A program made the position numbers and the translations under genes. Source: Paraburkholderia sp. BL10I2N1 (lineage in GTDB: Bacteria; Pseudomonadota; Gammaproteobacteria; Burkholderiales; Burkholderiaceae). From it: a stretch of 64,000 bases of DNA. The stretch spans positions 868,001 through 932,000 of the forward strand of contig NZ_SNWA01000001.1 of the NCBI RefSeq assembly GCF_004361815.1. Reading direction: 5' to 3'. This document shows, piece by piece, positions 52,805-62,818 of the stretch. Positions within the stretch are counted from its first letter, which is position 1. Each line of letters starts with the position of its first letter. The notes beneath the pieces are model-generated. The model saw only the letters and a program-made list of their open reading frames with translations. It was not told where the DNA came from and searched no databases.

Positions 52805-53326
52805 ATGCCTACGACCGACGCTCAAAAAGACGAACTGATTCGCCGCTTCGATCTGCAGCCACATCCGGAAGGCGGATTCTTTCGCGAAACGTATCGTTCG
52901 GAAGCGGCGGTTTGCCGCGAAGGTTCGAAAGGGACGAGGTCCGCGTCGACGGCGATCTACTATCTGCTCGCCGATGGCGCCCACTCGGCCTGGCATCGGA
53001 TCAGGTCCGACGAGGTCTGGCACTTCTACGCGGGCGAACCGTTGCTGGTTCACGTGCTCGATCACGTCGGAAACCTGACGTCGCACAGGCTCGGCAACGC
53101 GCTCACGCATCCCGGCGCGGCATTTCAGGCCGTCGTGCCGGCTGGGCTGTGGTTTGCCGCTGAATGTGCTGATCCGACAGGCTTTGCGCTTGTCGGGTGT
53201 ACCGTTGCGCCGGGATTCGAATTCAGCGAATTCGAACTGGCCAGCGTGAATGCGCTGGTGGAGGCCTGGCCGGCGCATCGGGAGATCATTACGCGGATGG
53301 GTTCTGACGCGGGCTCGCCGAAGTGA
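52805..53326 (+). CDS. DUF985 cupin family protein
   Basis: A 173-residue single cupin (Cupin_5/DUF985). Family features: LQPHPEGGFFRETYRS at the start, IYYLLADGAHSAWHRIRSDEVWHFYAGEPL as the first cupin motif, and a second motif around AGLWFAAEC. Function unknown; some relatives resemble sugar epimerases. ATG 52805 chosen over a TTG at 52778. Confidence 0.85.
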   Translation: MPTTDAQKDELIRRFDLQPHPEGGFFRETYRSEAAVCREGSKGTRSASTAIYYLLADGAHSAWHRIRSDEVWHFYAGEPLLVHVLDHVGNLTSHRLGNALTHPGAAFQAVVPAGLWFAAECADPTGFALVGCTVAPGFEFSEFELASVNALVEAWPAHREIITRMGSDAGSPK

Positions 53327-53452
53327 CGTCCCGCAGCATCACGCCCTCGCACGACGCCGGATCAACGCGTCCGAACCGCAGGCCCTTACCGCACGCCGCA
53401 ACGTGATGCGGCAACCGGGGCAACCGGTTCGACCTGCGCCGGAACGCTCACC

Positions 53453-54268
53453 TCAACGATACTGATTGATCCGGTCCCGTGTGTCCCGGGCAGCCTTTGC
53501 CGCGGCATCCACAAAGTCGTCGCCCTTGCCGGCATAGATGATCGCGCGCGACGAATTGATCAACATCCCCGTGCCCGCTGCCGTGGCGCCAGCCCGTACT
53601 GTCGATTCGACATCGCCGCCCTGGGCGCCGATGCCAGGAATCAGCAAAGGCATGTCGCCGACAATCCCGCGCACGACTTCGATTTCCTTCGGAAACGTCG
53701 CGCCGACCACGAGGCCGAGCTGGCCGCTAGCGTTCCACTTTTCCGCAGCAAGCTGTGCGACGACCTGATACAGCGGACGTCCGCCGGTCTCGAGAAACTG
53801 CAAATCCGAGCCGCCCGCGTTCGACGTCCGGCACAGCACGATCACACCCTTGCCATGATGCTCGAGATACGGCTCGATCGAATCGAAGCCCATATACGGG
53901 TTCACCGTCACGGCGTCCGCACGGTAGCGTTCGAACGCCTCGCGCGCGTACTGCTCGGCGGTACTGCCGATATCCCCGCGCTTGGCATCGAGAATCACCG
54001 GCAGCCCAGGATGATGCGCATGAATGTGCGCGATCAACTGTTCGAGCTGGTCTTCCGCACGATGAGCGGCAAAGTAGGCAATCTGCGGCTTGAACGACGA
54101 CGCGTACGGTGCGGTCGCATCGACGATCGCACGGCAAAATTCGAAAATCGCGTCAGGCCGGTTCGCGAGTGCGCCCGGAAACTTCGTGGGCTCGGGGTCG
54201 AGGCCGACGCACAGCAGCGAATTCGTGCGCTGCCACGCGTCGTTAAGCGTCTTGATAAAAGAGGTCAT
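53453..54268 (-). CDS. pyrF: Orotidine-5'-phosphate decarboxylase
   Basis: Final step of UMP synthesis. The 271-residue protein belongs to the long type 2 Pyr[15 protein letters not shown], the catalytic lysine/aspartates in [16 protein letters not shown], and the phosphate-binding [12 protein letters not shown] with [10 protein letters not shown]. An in-frame ATG at 54292 would add eight residues; [12 protein letters not shown] is the usual start. It is convergent with the DUF985 gene. Confidence 0.97.
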   Translation of the reverse strand: MTSFIKTLNDAWQRTNSLLCVGLDPEPTKFPGALANRPDAIFEFCRAIVDATAPYASSFKPQIAYFAAHRAEDQLEQLIAHIHAHHPGLPVILDAKRGDIGSTAEQYAREAFERYRADAVTVNPYMGFDSIEPYLEHHGKGVIVLCRTSNAGGSDLQFLETGGRPLYQVVAQLAAEKWNASGQLGLVVGATFPKEIEVVRGIVGDMPLLIPGIGAQGGDVESTVRAGATAAGTGMLINSSRAIIYAGKGDDFVDAAAKAARDTRDRINQYR

Positions 54269-54409
54269 GATGAAGAACTCGCGACGAGCCATAAGCGGAT
54301 GAGGCGCGTATTTTAACCGGCGGCAGGCCTGCTACCCCATGCAACCCCTTGTCAACGCTTTGCGCTGCGCGCCTCTGCCTTCCGGCGCCGGTTACCAGCC
54401 CCTTCCCGC

Positions 54410-55462
54410 CTACGACCGCTTGCTCCCTCGCCCACCCGCGGCTGCACGCATGCCGGTGCGTTGGACCGTGAACGTGAATTGCCGCGTCAGGCGCTCGCCG
54501 CGGGTCAACACTGTCATGCCGTTCGCCGTTGCGCCGCCGGGCAGATTCATCGCGTTGATTGGATGATCGACCGGTTCGAAACAGAAGAAGTCCTTGTCCG
54601 CAGGCGTGTACAGCACGTAATAGTCGGTGTCCGCTGCGATCGTCAACGACAGGTGCCGCTTCGGCCACACGACTGCCGAACGTCCACTCCAGCCGGTAAA
54701 GGCGTGATTGACGACGGTCTTCGGCAGCGGATAGGCGACACCGAATTGCCAGGCGGGCGGGGCCGGCACGTGTCGTACGGGCAGCCATTCGTCGTCGGCG
54801 AGCCACAGGCCGCCCGCGGCCGCCGACAGCTCCGTAACGGCATCGCGCGGCAAGAACGGATGAATGCCGAGACCGAACGGCAGCACCTCGCGTCCGGTGT
54901 TCTCGATTTCGAGCGTGACGATCAACGTCGGCCCGTCGAGCGTATAAGTTTGCGTCGCGTGATACGCGTACGGCTTGTGACGGCTGCGATCGAGCGTCAG
55001 GCGCACGCTCTCGTGATCCGCGTTCGCGACCTGCCAGGGCGCGAGCCAGCCGTCGCCGTGAATCGGCAACGGCTCGCAGTTGCGATTGCGGGGCACATCG
55101 ATTGCGCGTCCGGAAAAGGTGAACTGTCCGCCGCCGATCCGGTTTGAATACGGCAGCAACGGATAACACGCAAGTTCGTTCGGATCGGTGTCGCTGGTGA
55201 CGTGCCGGCAGCGTCGAAAGATCGGCGTGAGACCGCCGTCGCTGCGCCAGTCGAAGCGTGTGATGCCGCCGCCGAGCGTCGGCGCGACGTCGAGCCTGAG
55301 TTGTGCGTTGGCGAGCGTGATCGCGGCGACATCGCCCGTCACTGCCGACCCCACCGCCACGGCGGATGTGCCCGGACCCGCCAGCACGGGATTCGCGGCC
55401 GCGGAGAGTCTTGCGCGGCGCGACTGCGATGAAGACGAGCCAACGGAATTCGTGACGGTCAT
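54410..55462 (-). CDS. Aldose 1-epimerase (mutarotase-like)
   Basis: Interconverts alpha and beta anomers of aldoses. The 350-residue protein has the GalM-fold landmarks NRIGGGQFTFSGRAI, PIHGDGWLAPW (catalytic histidine) and GLGIHPFL, with a glutamate in FCFEPVDHP as the presumed base. The N-terminal 40 residues are low complexity. SD GAGGAG six bases before ATG 55462. Last gene of the sugar-oxidation cluster, where it would supply the anomer used by the dehydrogenase. Confidence 0.88.
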   Translation of the reverse strand: MTVTNSVGSSSSQSRRARLSAAANPVLAGPGTSAVAVGSAVTGDVAAITLANAQLRLDVAPTLGGGITRFDWRSDGGLTPIFRRCRHVTSDTDPNELACYPLLPYSNRIGGGQFTFSGRAIDVPRNRNCEPLPIHGDGWLAPWQVANADHESVRLTLDRSRHKPYAYHATQTYTLDGPTLIVTLEIENTGREVLPFGLGIHPFLPRDAVTELSAAAGGLWLADDEWLPVRHVPAPPAWQFGVAYPLPKTVVNHAFTGWSGRSAVVWPKRHLSLTIAADTDYYVLYTPADKDFFCFEPVDHPINAMNLPGGATANGMTVLTRGERLTRQFTFTVQRTGMRAAAGGRGSKRS

Positions 55463-55609
55463 GTCAGTCTCCTCGAGAGGCGTAAAACGTTGCCGTCATG
55501 GCTGACGGAAGTTTCGTTCTGGGCGACTCGGCGAGCCGGCCGCCTCATTGGCGTCTACTACGTCGTACCGCGTGCTGCTCACTGCCGTGCGTCCCTCTGC
55601 CCTGGGTCC

Positions 55610-56545
55610 CTACCGGTAAGAGGAGGAAACTTCCCGGCGACGCGCAGGCGAGCCCTGAAAAAACGGTTCCTGCAAACCGCGTGCGCCCGGCGTGGCGATG
55701 AAAACGCCACCGGCGCGCGAATCTTTAGCGAGCGCCGCGGCGTCAAGACCGACACGCGCACTCGTGATGTACAGCGTACCCAGCTGCGCGCCGCCCAGCG
55801 CAACGCAACTCGGCTGCGCAGTCGGCACCGACACTCGCGCGGCTTCGACGCCGTCCGGGCCATAACGCACCACCCGGCCGCCACCCCACTGCGCATTCCA
55901 CAGCCCGCCGTCACGGTCGACTGTCGAACCATCCGGTTCGCCGGTCGCGTCGGTCAGCGTCGCAAACACGCGGTCGTTCGTGATGCTCCCACCCGCGGCA
56001 TCATATTCGCAGGTACGGATCGTGCGGGTCGGCGAATCGCAGTAGTACATCGTCGCGCCGTCCGGGCTGAACGCAATACTGTTCGCAATCGCGGGCGCTG
56101 GCAATGGTAAACGCTCAAGTGTCAGATCAGGATTCAGCCGGTAGAAGCCGCCGATTGCCTTCACGGGCGACGCCTCATCCTTCGTACCGAAGACAAAACG
56201 CCCCTGGCGGTCACAGCGCCCATCGTTCACGCGCGTGTTGATGCCCGGTTCGACGTCGACGATCTTCTGCGTTTCACCGGTCGACAGATCGAAGAACGCG
56301 AGGTGAGTCGCGAGACCCAACAGCAGATAGTGCGGATCGGCGCACAGCGCGAACGTCGCGAGCCGCTCGGGCATCGGCCAGCACGTGCTGCGGCCATCAC
56401 GCGGATCGTAGCGCCACAGTCGCGCGCCTTCGATATCGGTCCAGTAGAAACGGCCCGTCCGCGCGCACCATGTCGCGCCTTCGCCCAGCGTGCATTTCGA
56501 GTCGATGAGGAGCGCGGCCTGCAACTCTCGCGCCGCCACGCTCAT
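55610..56545 (-). CDS. SMP-30/gluconolactonase family lactonase
   Basis: A 311-residue six-bladed beta-propeller. Divalent-metal ligands are visible: Glu in LGEGATWC, Asn in RVNDGRCD, Asn in IANSIAFSPDG and Asp in EPDGSTVDRDG. It would open the aldonolactone made by the neighbouring SDR (galactono- or arabinono-lactone). It overlaps the SDR gene by ATGA at 56542-56545, so the two steps are translationally coupled. The C-terminal 15 residues are arginine/serine-rich. Confidence 0.88.
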   Translation of the reverse strand: MSVAARELQAALLIDSKCTLGEGATWCARTGRFYWTDIEGARLWRYDPRDGRSTCWPMPERLATFALCADPHYLLLGLATHLAFFDLSTGETQKIVDVEPGINTRVNDGRCDRQGRFVFGTKDEASPVKAIGGFYRLNPDLTLERLPLPAPAIANSIAFSPDGATMYYCDSPTRTIRTCEYDAAGGSITNDRVFATLTDATGEPDGSTVDRDGGLWNAQWGGGRVVRYGPDGVEAARVSVPTAQPSCVALGGAQLGTLYITSARVGLDAAALAKDSRAGGVFIATPGARGLQEPFFQGSPARRREVSSSYR

Positions 56546-57342
56546 GCCCAGCCTCCGTCGACGATCACATCCTGCGCGGTGATCATGCGGCTATCGTCGG
56601 CGGCGAGGAAGAGCGCCATGCGGGCCAGATCCTCCGGCAGCAATTCGCTGTCAATGCACTGGCCTTCCTTGATCGAACGCCGTCCGGCGTCATCGAGCCA
56701 CAGGCGCTTCTGTTTCTCGGTCATCACCCAGCCGGGCACCAGCGAATTGACGCGGATATTGAACGGCCCGAGATCGCGCGCGAGCCCGCGCGTGAGTCCC
56801 TGCACCGCCGATTTCGATATCACGTACACCGGGTAACCGCCGTTTTTCAGCATCCAGCTGATCGAGCCGAGATTGATGATCGAGCCGCGGCCAGCTGCTT
56901 TCATGTCGTCCATCACAGCCTGCGCCGCGAAGAACTGGTGACGGATGTTCACCGCAATACCCGCATCGAACGATTCCGGCGTGACTTCGGCGATCCTGTG
57001 ACGGCGGTCATTCGCCGCGTTGTTCACCAGCACGGCGATCGGCCCGAGCGCCGCGCGCACATCGGCGATCGCTTTCCTGAGCGCATCGATATCGGTGAGA
57101 TCGCACGGCAGAAAAAGCGGCTGGTGGCGCGAATCGCCCAGTTCATCTGCGAGCGCTTTACCCGCGCCCGCGTCGATATCGAAGAAGGCAACGCGCGCGC
57201 CCTGCGCCGCGAAGTGCTCGACGAACGATGCGCCGATGCCGGTTGCGCCGCCCGTGATCAACACCGTGCGGTCGGTCAGACTCGGATAGCGCGCGTAGAC
57301 ACTATCGGCCTCGCGTTCATTCGCATTGGCAGGAGACGACAT
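56542..57342 (-). CDS. SDR aldose dehydrogenase (xylose/galactose 1-dehydrogenase-like)
   Basis: A 266-residue NAD(P)-dependent short-chain dehydrogenase. The nucleotide loop is TGGATGIG, followed by LVNNAANDRRH, the serine in NLGSISWM and the YVISK catalytic pair. The NNA.NDRRH, NIRHQFFAAQAV and SLVPGWVMTEKQ blocks resemble the Caulobacter D-xylose 1-dehydrogenase group. Coupling to the lactonase supports sugar-to-lactone oxidation; the true sugar (galactose, arabinose or xylose) is not settled. Confidence 0.85.
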   Translation of the reverse strand: MSSPANANEREADSVYARYPSLTDRTVLITGGATGIGASFVEHFAAQGARVAFFDIDAGAGKALADELGDSRHQPLFLPCDLTDIDALRKAIADVRAALGPIAVLVNNAANDRRHRIAEVTPESFDAGIAVNIRHQFFAAQAVMDDMKAAGRGSIINLGSISWMLKNGGYPVYVISKSAVQGLTRGLARDLGPFNIRVNSLVPGWVMTEKQKRLWLDDAGRRSIKEGQCIDSELLPEDLARMALFLAADDSRMITAQDVIVDGGWA

Positions 57343-57390
57343 CGTTCGATTCCTTTATGAGCAGATGGGTTGGGTCGCCGTTTCGGCAGC

Positions 57391-58407
57391 TTAATCGCGC
57401 GCACCGCGGTTCTTCAACTGGTCGAGCAGCACAGCGGCGAGCAGGATCGCGCCGCGCACGAGGTACTGGTAGAACGCGTCGATGTTCATCAGGTTCATCA
57501 CGTTCTCGACCGTGCCCATGATCAGCACGCCGATCACGACACCCGAAATCGTCGCGCGGCCGCCGAGCAGCGACACGCCGCCCAGCACGCACGCCGAGAT
57601 CACGTTCAGCTCGAAGCCTTCGGCGGCATTCGGCTGACCCGACGTGATACGCGATGCGAGTATCACGCCGGCAAGCGCGGTCACCGCGCCCTGAATCAGA
57701 AAAATGTAGACGCGCGTGCGCTCCACATTGATACCGGCAAGACGCGACGCCTCCGGATTGCCGCCGATGGCGAGCGTGTTGCGGCCATACACGGTCTGGT
57801 TGAGCATCACGCCGAACACGATGAAGCACAGCAGCGTGACCCAGATCGGCAGCGATACGCCAAACAATGTCAGGCCGCCCAACGCGATAAACGAATCCGA
57901 CGACACGCCAACCGCCTGCCCGTGCGACACGATGAAGCCGAGCCCGCGGACGATTTCCATCGTCGCCAGCGTCGTGATCAACGCATTGATGCGCAAATAC
58001 GCGATGACCGCGCCGTTCACGAAACCGATCACGCTGCCTGCGGCGACCGCTGCGACAATCGCGATGAACGTGTTGCCGGTCGCATTGAGCACCATCGCGC
58101 ACAGCACGCCGGCGAACGCGACGATCGAGCCGACCGAAAGATCGAAGTCGCGTGACGCGAGACAGAACATCATCGTGCACGCGACCATGCCGATCTGCGA
58201 GATCGACAGTGCGAGGCCCAGCATGTTCTCGATCGAGAAGAAGTGATCGACGCTCAGGGACATCGTGATGAACATCACGACGAAGATCACGATCAGGCTG
58301 TACTCGGTGACGTGCTGCCACCATTTCTGCCTGTCGTTGCCCTGTGGAATGAGTGCTTCAGCGGCGCTCTTGGCGCCCTGTTGCGCGAGATTTTCTCTGG
58401 CTTGCAT
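57391..58407 (-). CDS. araH: Sugar ABC transporter permease (AraH type)
   Basis: A 338-residue permease of the ribose/arabinose/galactose importer class with about 8-10 spans. Family motif in the cytoplasmic loop: AIGGNPEASRLAGINVERT; SGQPNAAEGFELNVISACVLGG is the conserved terminal block. It follows araG by 65 bases. Named AraH by similarity to the beta-proteobacterial L-arabinose permease, but the surrounding genes also fit galactose. Confidence 0.92.
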   Translation of the reverse strand: MQARENLAQQGAKSAAEALIPQGNDRQKWWQHVTEYSLIVIFVVMFITMSLSVDHFFSIENMLGLALSISQIGMVACTMMFCLASRDFDLSVGSIVAFAGVLCAMVLNATGNTFIAIVAAVAAGSVIGFVNGAVIAYLRINALITTLATMEIVRGLGFIVSHGQAVGVSSDSFIALGGLTLFGVSLPIWVTLLCFIVFGVMLNQTVYGRNTLAIGGNPEASRLAGINVERTRVYIFLIQGAVTALAGVILASRITSGQPNAAEGFELNVISACVLGGVSLLGGRATISGVVIGVLIMGTVENVMNLMNIDAFYQYLVRGAILLAAVLLDQLKNRGARD

Positions 58408-58472
58408 TTTGTTGACTCCTCCCGTTACCTACGGGTTGTCGGACAGATGATGGAACGATCGGCCCGGTGAAT

Positions 58473-59993
58473 TCAGGCCGCCTGAGCGGCGGGTTCGGTC
58501 GCGCTTTGCGGCAGCGCAAGGCTCAAGACGGTCTGTTCGGTGGCCTCGCTGCGCGTAAGCTCGCCAGAGATCCGGCCCTGACGCATGACGACGATGCGAT
58601 CCGATACGCCAAGCACCTCCGGCAACTCCGAAGAGATCATCACGATCGCGCAGCCGCGTTCGGCGAGCTGATAAATCACGTTGTAGATCTCGTGCTTGGC
58701 ACCGACATCGATGCCACGCGTCGGCTCATCCAGAATCACCACTTTCAGATCCGGCTCCGCGAGCCAGCGCGACAGAATCGCTTTCTGCTGATTGCCGCCC
58801 GACAGAAAACGGATCTTCTGCCGGCGGCTCGGCGTCTTGATCTTCAGCAGTTTGATGAAGCGGTCGGCCGTTTCAGCTTCCTTCTTGCGATCCAGGAAGA
58901 CCCCCGCGTGCAGATAGTGCCGGCGGCAGCTGATGTTGATGTTTTCCGACACGGTCGCCATCGCGACGATGCCCTCTTCCTTGCGATCTTCCGGGCACAG
59001 CACGATGCCGTGGCGAATCGCTTCGCCTGCGCTACGCACCTTGATCGGCTTGCCGTCGAGCAGCAGCTCGCCGCCCTTCTTGTGATCGGCGCCGTAGACG
59101 AGGTGCATGAGTTCGCTGCGCCCGGCGCCCACCAGCCCGAAAAAGCCGACGATCTCGCCACGGCGCACTTCGAAGCTCGTCGGTTCCTTCAACGCTTGAC
59201 CTTCGATCGCCTTCGCCGCAAAGCGCACTTCGCCGAGCGGACGCGGCGAATAGTTGTAGATATCCGAGATTTCGCGGCCGACCATCTCGCTCACGATCGT
59301 GTCGCGCCTGACGCCTTCAAGTGTGGGGTGCGACGCGACCTTGCGACCATCACGGAAAATCGTGCATGCGTCGCACAGCTGATAGATCTCGTCCATCCGG
59401 TGCGAGATGTAGATCAGCGCACGGTTGTCCGCGCGCAGGTCGCGCACGAGCTTGAACAGCACTTCCGTTTCACGGTGCGACAGCGAACTGGTCGGTTCGT
59501 CGAGCGCGATCACGCGGGCGTTGCGCAGCAACGCCTTGCAGATTTCGACCATCTGCCGCTGGGCGATGGACAGTTTGCGCAGCTTCGCGTTGGGATCGAG
59601 ATTGACGCCCATCGCGGCGAGCCGCTCGCGCACGAAGCGCTTCCCTTCGCGCTTGTTCACCCAGCCGAACGAATTCGGCAACTGGCCGAGCAGCAGATTT
59701 TCTGCCACGGTCAGATCGGGCACGTACTGCAGTTCCTGGTGAATCACGGCGATCCCGGCCGCAATCGACGAGGCAGCGCTCGAAAAGCGCACCTCCTTGC
59801 CGTCGATCATGATCTGACCGGAGTCCGGCTGATACTCGCCACCGAGAATCTTCAGCAGGGTCGATTTCCCCGCACCGTTCTCGCCCATCAGGCCGTGCAC
59901 CTGGCCGACGTTGACCTCGAAGGACACACCGTCGAGCGCGCGCACGCCTGGAAACACCTTGCCGATATTGTCAAAACGCAGCGTCGCTGACAC
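58473..59993 (-). CDS. araG: Sugar ABC transporter ATP-binding protein (AraG type)
   Basis: A 506-residue twin-ABC ATPase. The first half has Walker [10 protein letters not shown] and signature LSIAQRQ; the second half has GLVGAGRS (degenerate Walker A) and FLSGGNQQK with Walker B VVILDEP. The start is GTG 59993, giving [15 protein letters not shown] and preceded by AGGGGAAG; an earlier GTG at 60008 lies inside that ribosome binding region. Works with AraF and AraH. Confidence 0.94.
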   Translation of the reverse strand: MSATLRFDNIGKVFPGVRALDGVSFEVNVGQVHGLMGENGAGKSTLLKILGGEYQPDSGQIMIDGKEVRFSSAASSIAAGIAVIHQELQYVPDLTVAENLLLGQLPNSFGWVNKREGKRFVRERLAAMGVNLDPNAKLRKLSIAQRQMVEICKALLRNARVIALDEPTSSLSHRETEVLFKLVRDLRADNRALIYISHRMDEIYQLCDACTIFRDGRKVASHPTLEGVRRDTIVSEMVGREISDIYNYSPRPLGEVRFAAKAIEGQALKEPTSFEVRRGEIVGFFGLVGAGRSELMHLVYGADHKKGGELLLDGKPIKVRSAGEAIRHGIVLCPEDRKEEGIVAMATVSENINISCRRHYLHAGVFLDRKKEAETADRFIKLLKIKTPSRRQKIRFLSGGNQQKAILSRWLAEPDLKVVILDEPTRGIDVGAKHEIYNVIYQLAERGCAIVMISSELPEVLGVSDRIVVMRQGRISGELTRSEATEQTVLSLALPQSATEPAAQAA

Positions 59994-60116
59994 TTCGCTT
60001 CCCCTCACTTGATGGACACTTCGCTCACGTACTGGCCGTCACGCGCGGGCGAAAGCCCTGTCATCCTCCGGGCGACCGCGGACCTATGTCCAACGGATGC
60101 CGCCTGATACCGGTAG

Positions 60117-60149
60117 GGGCGACCCGATGCGTCACGCATCCGGCCGCCC
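60117..60149 (-). repeat. Imperfect stem-loop between araF and araG
   Basis: 15-bp arms pairing at 13 positions (GGGCGACCCGATGCG and its partner) around a TCA loop, 30 bases after the araF stop. Probably protects the araF mRNA end. Confidence 0.55.
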
Positions 60150-60178
60150 GTCCGCTACTGCCTGTTACCTGCTTCGAC

Positions 60179-61177
60179 TTACTTCGATGCGAGACCCATC
60201 TTTTCGCGCACTTCGCTGACGTTATCGCGCGTGGCCAGCATGCCGGACGTCAGCGTGAGCATCGGCGGTTCCTTGCCTTGCGTAATCCAGGCATACATCA
60301 AATCCGAGGTTTCCTCGCCGTGGCGCTTCGGGCTGATGATCACGGTACCGAAGAAGCCCGTCGGGTTCGGCTTCTTGAACTCATTCAAGGCCGATTCCGA
60401 GCCGCCGATACCGATGCCGATCATGTTGTCGGCCTTGAAGCCGCGGCCTTCTGCTGCGCGCACCGAGCCGAGCACGCCTTCGTCGTTCAGCGCGTAGGCC
60501 ACCCAGTGCTTGTACTGCGGGTTCTTCGTGAGCGCGATGTTGGCGGCGTTGAAGGCGTTTTCCGTGTCGGTCTTCGCCTGCGGCGCCGCGACGATGTTCG
60601 CCTTCGGGAAGCCGGCGGCGACGAGCGCATCGGTCGCGCCGGTCGTGCGATCATGCGCGGTCGGCAGTTGCTCGTAGGTGACATCGATCGCGCCGACGTC
60701 CTTCATGTCCCAGCCGCGCTTCTTGATTTCAGCCGCGAGGCCATCGCCGACCTGCTTGCCGATGTTGTAGGCCGAAATGCCCATGTGCGGCACGGATTCG
60801 ATCGGCTTGCCCGCACCGTCGACGAGGCGGTCATCGACCGTCATCATCTTCAGGCCGTCAGCCTTCGCCTTCGCGACGATGCCCGGCCCGAGCTTCACAT
60901 CCGGCGTGCAGATCACGAAGCCCTGCGCCTTCTGTGCCGCGAGGTTGTCGATTGCGCTCATTACCTTCTCGCCCGACGGCGCGCCGATCTTCACCAGCGT
61001 GAAACCCTTCTCTTTTGCAGCGACCTCGGCAAACTTCCATTCGTCCTGGAACCACGGCTCTTCCGGCTGCTTCACCAGAAAGCCGATTTTGACCGGGTCG
61101 GCGGCCTGCGCAGCCGTTGCGCTGAAGAGCACACCCGTCGCCGCTGCTGCCAACGTGAGGAAAATTCTACGTTTCAT
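60179..61177 (-). CDS. araF: Sugar ABC transporter substrate-binding protein (AraF type)
   Basis: A 332-residue periplasmic binding protein, with a signal peptide cleaved after AQA (residue 25). The mature start VKIGFLVKQPEEPWFQDEWKFAEVAAKE is near-identical in motif to E. coli AraF, which binds L-arabinose and also D-galactose, matching the galactose genes around it. Confidence 0.94.
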   Translation of the reverse strand: MKRRIFLTLAAAATGVLFSATAAQAADPVKIGFLVKQPEEPWFQDEWKFAEVAAKEKGFTLVKIGAPSGEKVMSAIDNLAAQKAQGFVICTPDVKLGPGIVAKAKADGLKMMTVDDRLVDGAGKPIESVPHMGISAYNIGKQVGDGLAAEIKKRGWDMKDVGAIDVTYEQLPTAHDRTTGATDALVAAGFPKANIVAAPQAKTDTENAFNAANIALTKNPQYKHWVAYALNDEGVLGSVRAAEGRGFKADNMIGIGIGGSESALNEFKKPNPTGFFGTVIISPKRHGEETSDLMYAWITQGKEPPMLTLTSGMLATRDNVSEVREKMGLASK

Positions 61178-61325
61178 GATGCGTGTCTCCTGACTAATTC
61201 GTTGATAACGAGAAGGTAGTGGCCGCGTCTTCTTTTATCGGCTTTCTGTGACGCACGCGGCCAGTGCGTCACCCGACTGAAACTATCCGTTCGTCCTTCG
61301 TTTTCCCAGCTCAGCTGCGCCCCGC

Positions 61326-62111
61326 TCAGTCGTGGTAAAGCGCCGAGCGCCCGCCATCGACCGTGATGCAACTCGCGTTGATAAACGGCGCCTCGTCCGA
61401 CGCAAGGAACACCGCCGTCATCGCCACTTCCTCCGGACGGCCGATGCGTTTCATCGGCTGCAGATCGAGCGTCGCCTGTTGCGCGGAAGCCGGATCCGCT
61501 TGCGCGTCCCACCAGTCGCGCGTCAGCTGGGTTTCGATATAGCCCGGCGCGATCGCATTCACCCGCACATTGCGCGGCGCGTATTCGATGCCGAGCGCGC
61601 GCGTGAGACCCAGCACGCCGTGTTTCGCAACCGGGTACGGAAAGCAGCCCGGAATGATCTTGAAGGCATGCGTCGAGGCGATATTCACGATGCTGCCCGC
61701 GCCGCGCTCGACCATGCCCGGCAACACCGCGCGACAGCCGTTCCAGACGCCGTCCAGATCGACTGCGAAGCAACGGCGCCAGTCGTCGTCGGTCATTGTC
61801 AGCGGATCGCAGAACACGTTGATGCCCGCGTTGTTCACCAGCACGGAGAGCGGACCGAACGCGCGCTCGGCTTCGCTTACTGCGTGCTGTACCGACGCGG
61901 ACTGCGTCACGTCGGTCTCTACCGCCAGCACTTTCACGCCGTGTTGCCCGTGTCGTGCGGCGATCTCGCGTGCGGTGCGCTGCGCCGTTTCGATATCCAG
62001 TTCCGCCAGCACGACCGCCGCGCCTTCCCGTGCGAACGCGTGCGCAATCGCCGCACCGATTCCGCGACCGGCCCCGGTGATCAACGCGACCTTGTCGGCG
62101 AGCCGGTTCAT
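61326..62111 (-). CDS. SDR family oxidoreductase (sugar dehydrogenase candidate)
   Basis: A 261-residue short-chain dehydrogenase: TGAGRGIG nucleotide loop, VLVNNAGIN, catalytic STHAF serine region and YPVAK. RVNAIAPGYIETQLT and FINASCITVDGG are typical of classical SDRs. It overlaps dgoA by ATGA at 62108-62111, so it is made with the phospho-keto-sugar aldolase. A galactose or other aldose dehydrogenase is likely, with the second SDR at 56.5 kb having another sugar preference. Confidence 0.85.
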   Translation of the reverse strand: MNRLADKVALITGAGRGIGAAIAHAFAREGAAVVLAELDIETAQRTAREIAARHGQHGVKVLAVETDVTQSASVQHAVSEAERAFGPLSVLVNNAGINVFCDPLTMTDDDWRRCFAVDLDGVWNGCRAVLPGMVERGAGSIVNIASTHAFKIIPGCFPYPVAKHGVLGLTRALGIEYAPRNVRVNAIAPGYIETQLTRDWWDAQADPASAQQATLDLQPMKRIGRPEEVAMTAVFLASDEAPFINASCITVDGGRSALYHD

Positions 62112-62788
62112 CGACTTGCACCTGCCTTCGCGATGCGCAGGCCGTTGATGAACGCCTTCGCGTGCGACGCCGTGACCGCTGCGCTCTGGCCCGGCTTGTA
62201 GAGTGCTGATCCGAGGCCGAAGCCGTTTGCGCCGGCCGACAGGAACGGGCCCATGTTGTCCGGCGTGACGCCACCGACCGGCACGAGCGGCACTTCCGCC
62301 GCGATTACCGCGCGCCATGCCTTCACGACATGTGCGCCGAGCTGTTCAGCGGGGAACATCTTCAGCACGTCCGCGCCGTTCTTCAGCGCGATGAAGGCTT
62401 CGGTTGGCGTCGCGACGCCCGGCGCGCAGGCGAGGCCCTGCGCTTTCGCGGCGCAGACGACTTCCGGGTCGCTGTGCGGCATCACGATCACTTCGCCGCC
62501 GGCCGCCTTGACGTCGGCGACGAAGCTCGGGTGCAACACCGTCCCCGCGCCGACTATCGCATCGGCGGGCAACGCCTGACGGATCGCGGCAATGCTGTCG
62601 AAAGGCTGCGGCGAGTTAAGCGGCACTTCGACGATCCGGAAGCCCGCTTCGTACAGCGCGCGGCCGTGATCGGCGGCGTCGGCCGGTGTGACGCCGCGCA
62701 TGATCGCAATCAGCGGGCACGCCTCGAACGCCGCGATCAGTCTCGCGTGCGGCATGTACGGTGCGGGCAGATTGATGTGAGGTTGCAT
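62108..62788 (-). CDS. dgoA: 2-dehydro-3-deoxy-6-phosphogalactonate aldolase
   Basis: Cleaves KDPGal to pyruvate and glyceraldehyde-3-phosphate. The 226-residue class I aldolase resembles Eda but follows the DgoA pattern: LIAIMRGVTPADA, IVEVPLNSPQPFDSI with the catalytic glutamate, and DVLKMFPAEQLG with the Schiff-base lysine. It sits 30 bases after dgoK. Confidence 0.94.
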   Translation of the reverse strand: MQPHINLPAPYMPHARLIAAFEACPLIAIMRGVTPADAADHGRALYEAGFRIVEVPLNSPQPFDSIAAIRQALPADAIVGAGTVLHPSFVADVKAAGGEVIVMPHSDPEVVCAAKAQGLACAPGVATPTEAFIALKNGADVLKMFPAEQLGAHVVKAWRAVIAAEVPLVPVGGVTPDNMGPFLSAGANGFGLGSALYKPGQSAAVTASHAKAFINGLRIAKAGASR

Positions 62789-62818
62789 GTCGAGTCCTTG
62801 GGCGTGTCGTGGGCTACG

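Noticed and set aside
53327..53452. Small gene between the DUF985 gene and pyrF
   Set aside because: No start with a ribosome binding site and no coding pattern; it is a short convergent spacer.
59994..60008. Five-residue longer AraG starting at GTG 60008
   Set aside because: This start overlaps the AGGGGAAG ribosome binding site that serves GTG 59993, and the family begins [11 protein letters not shown].
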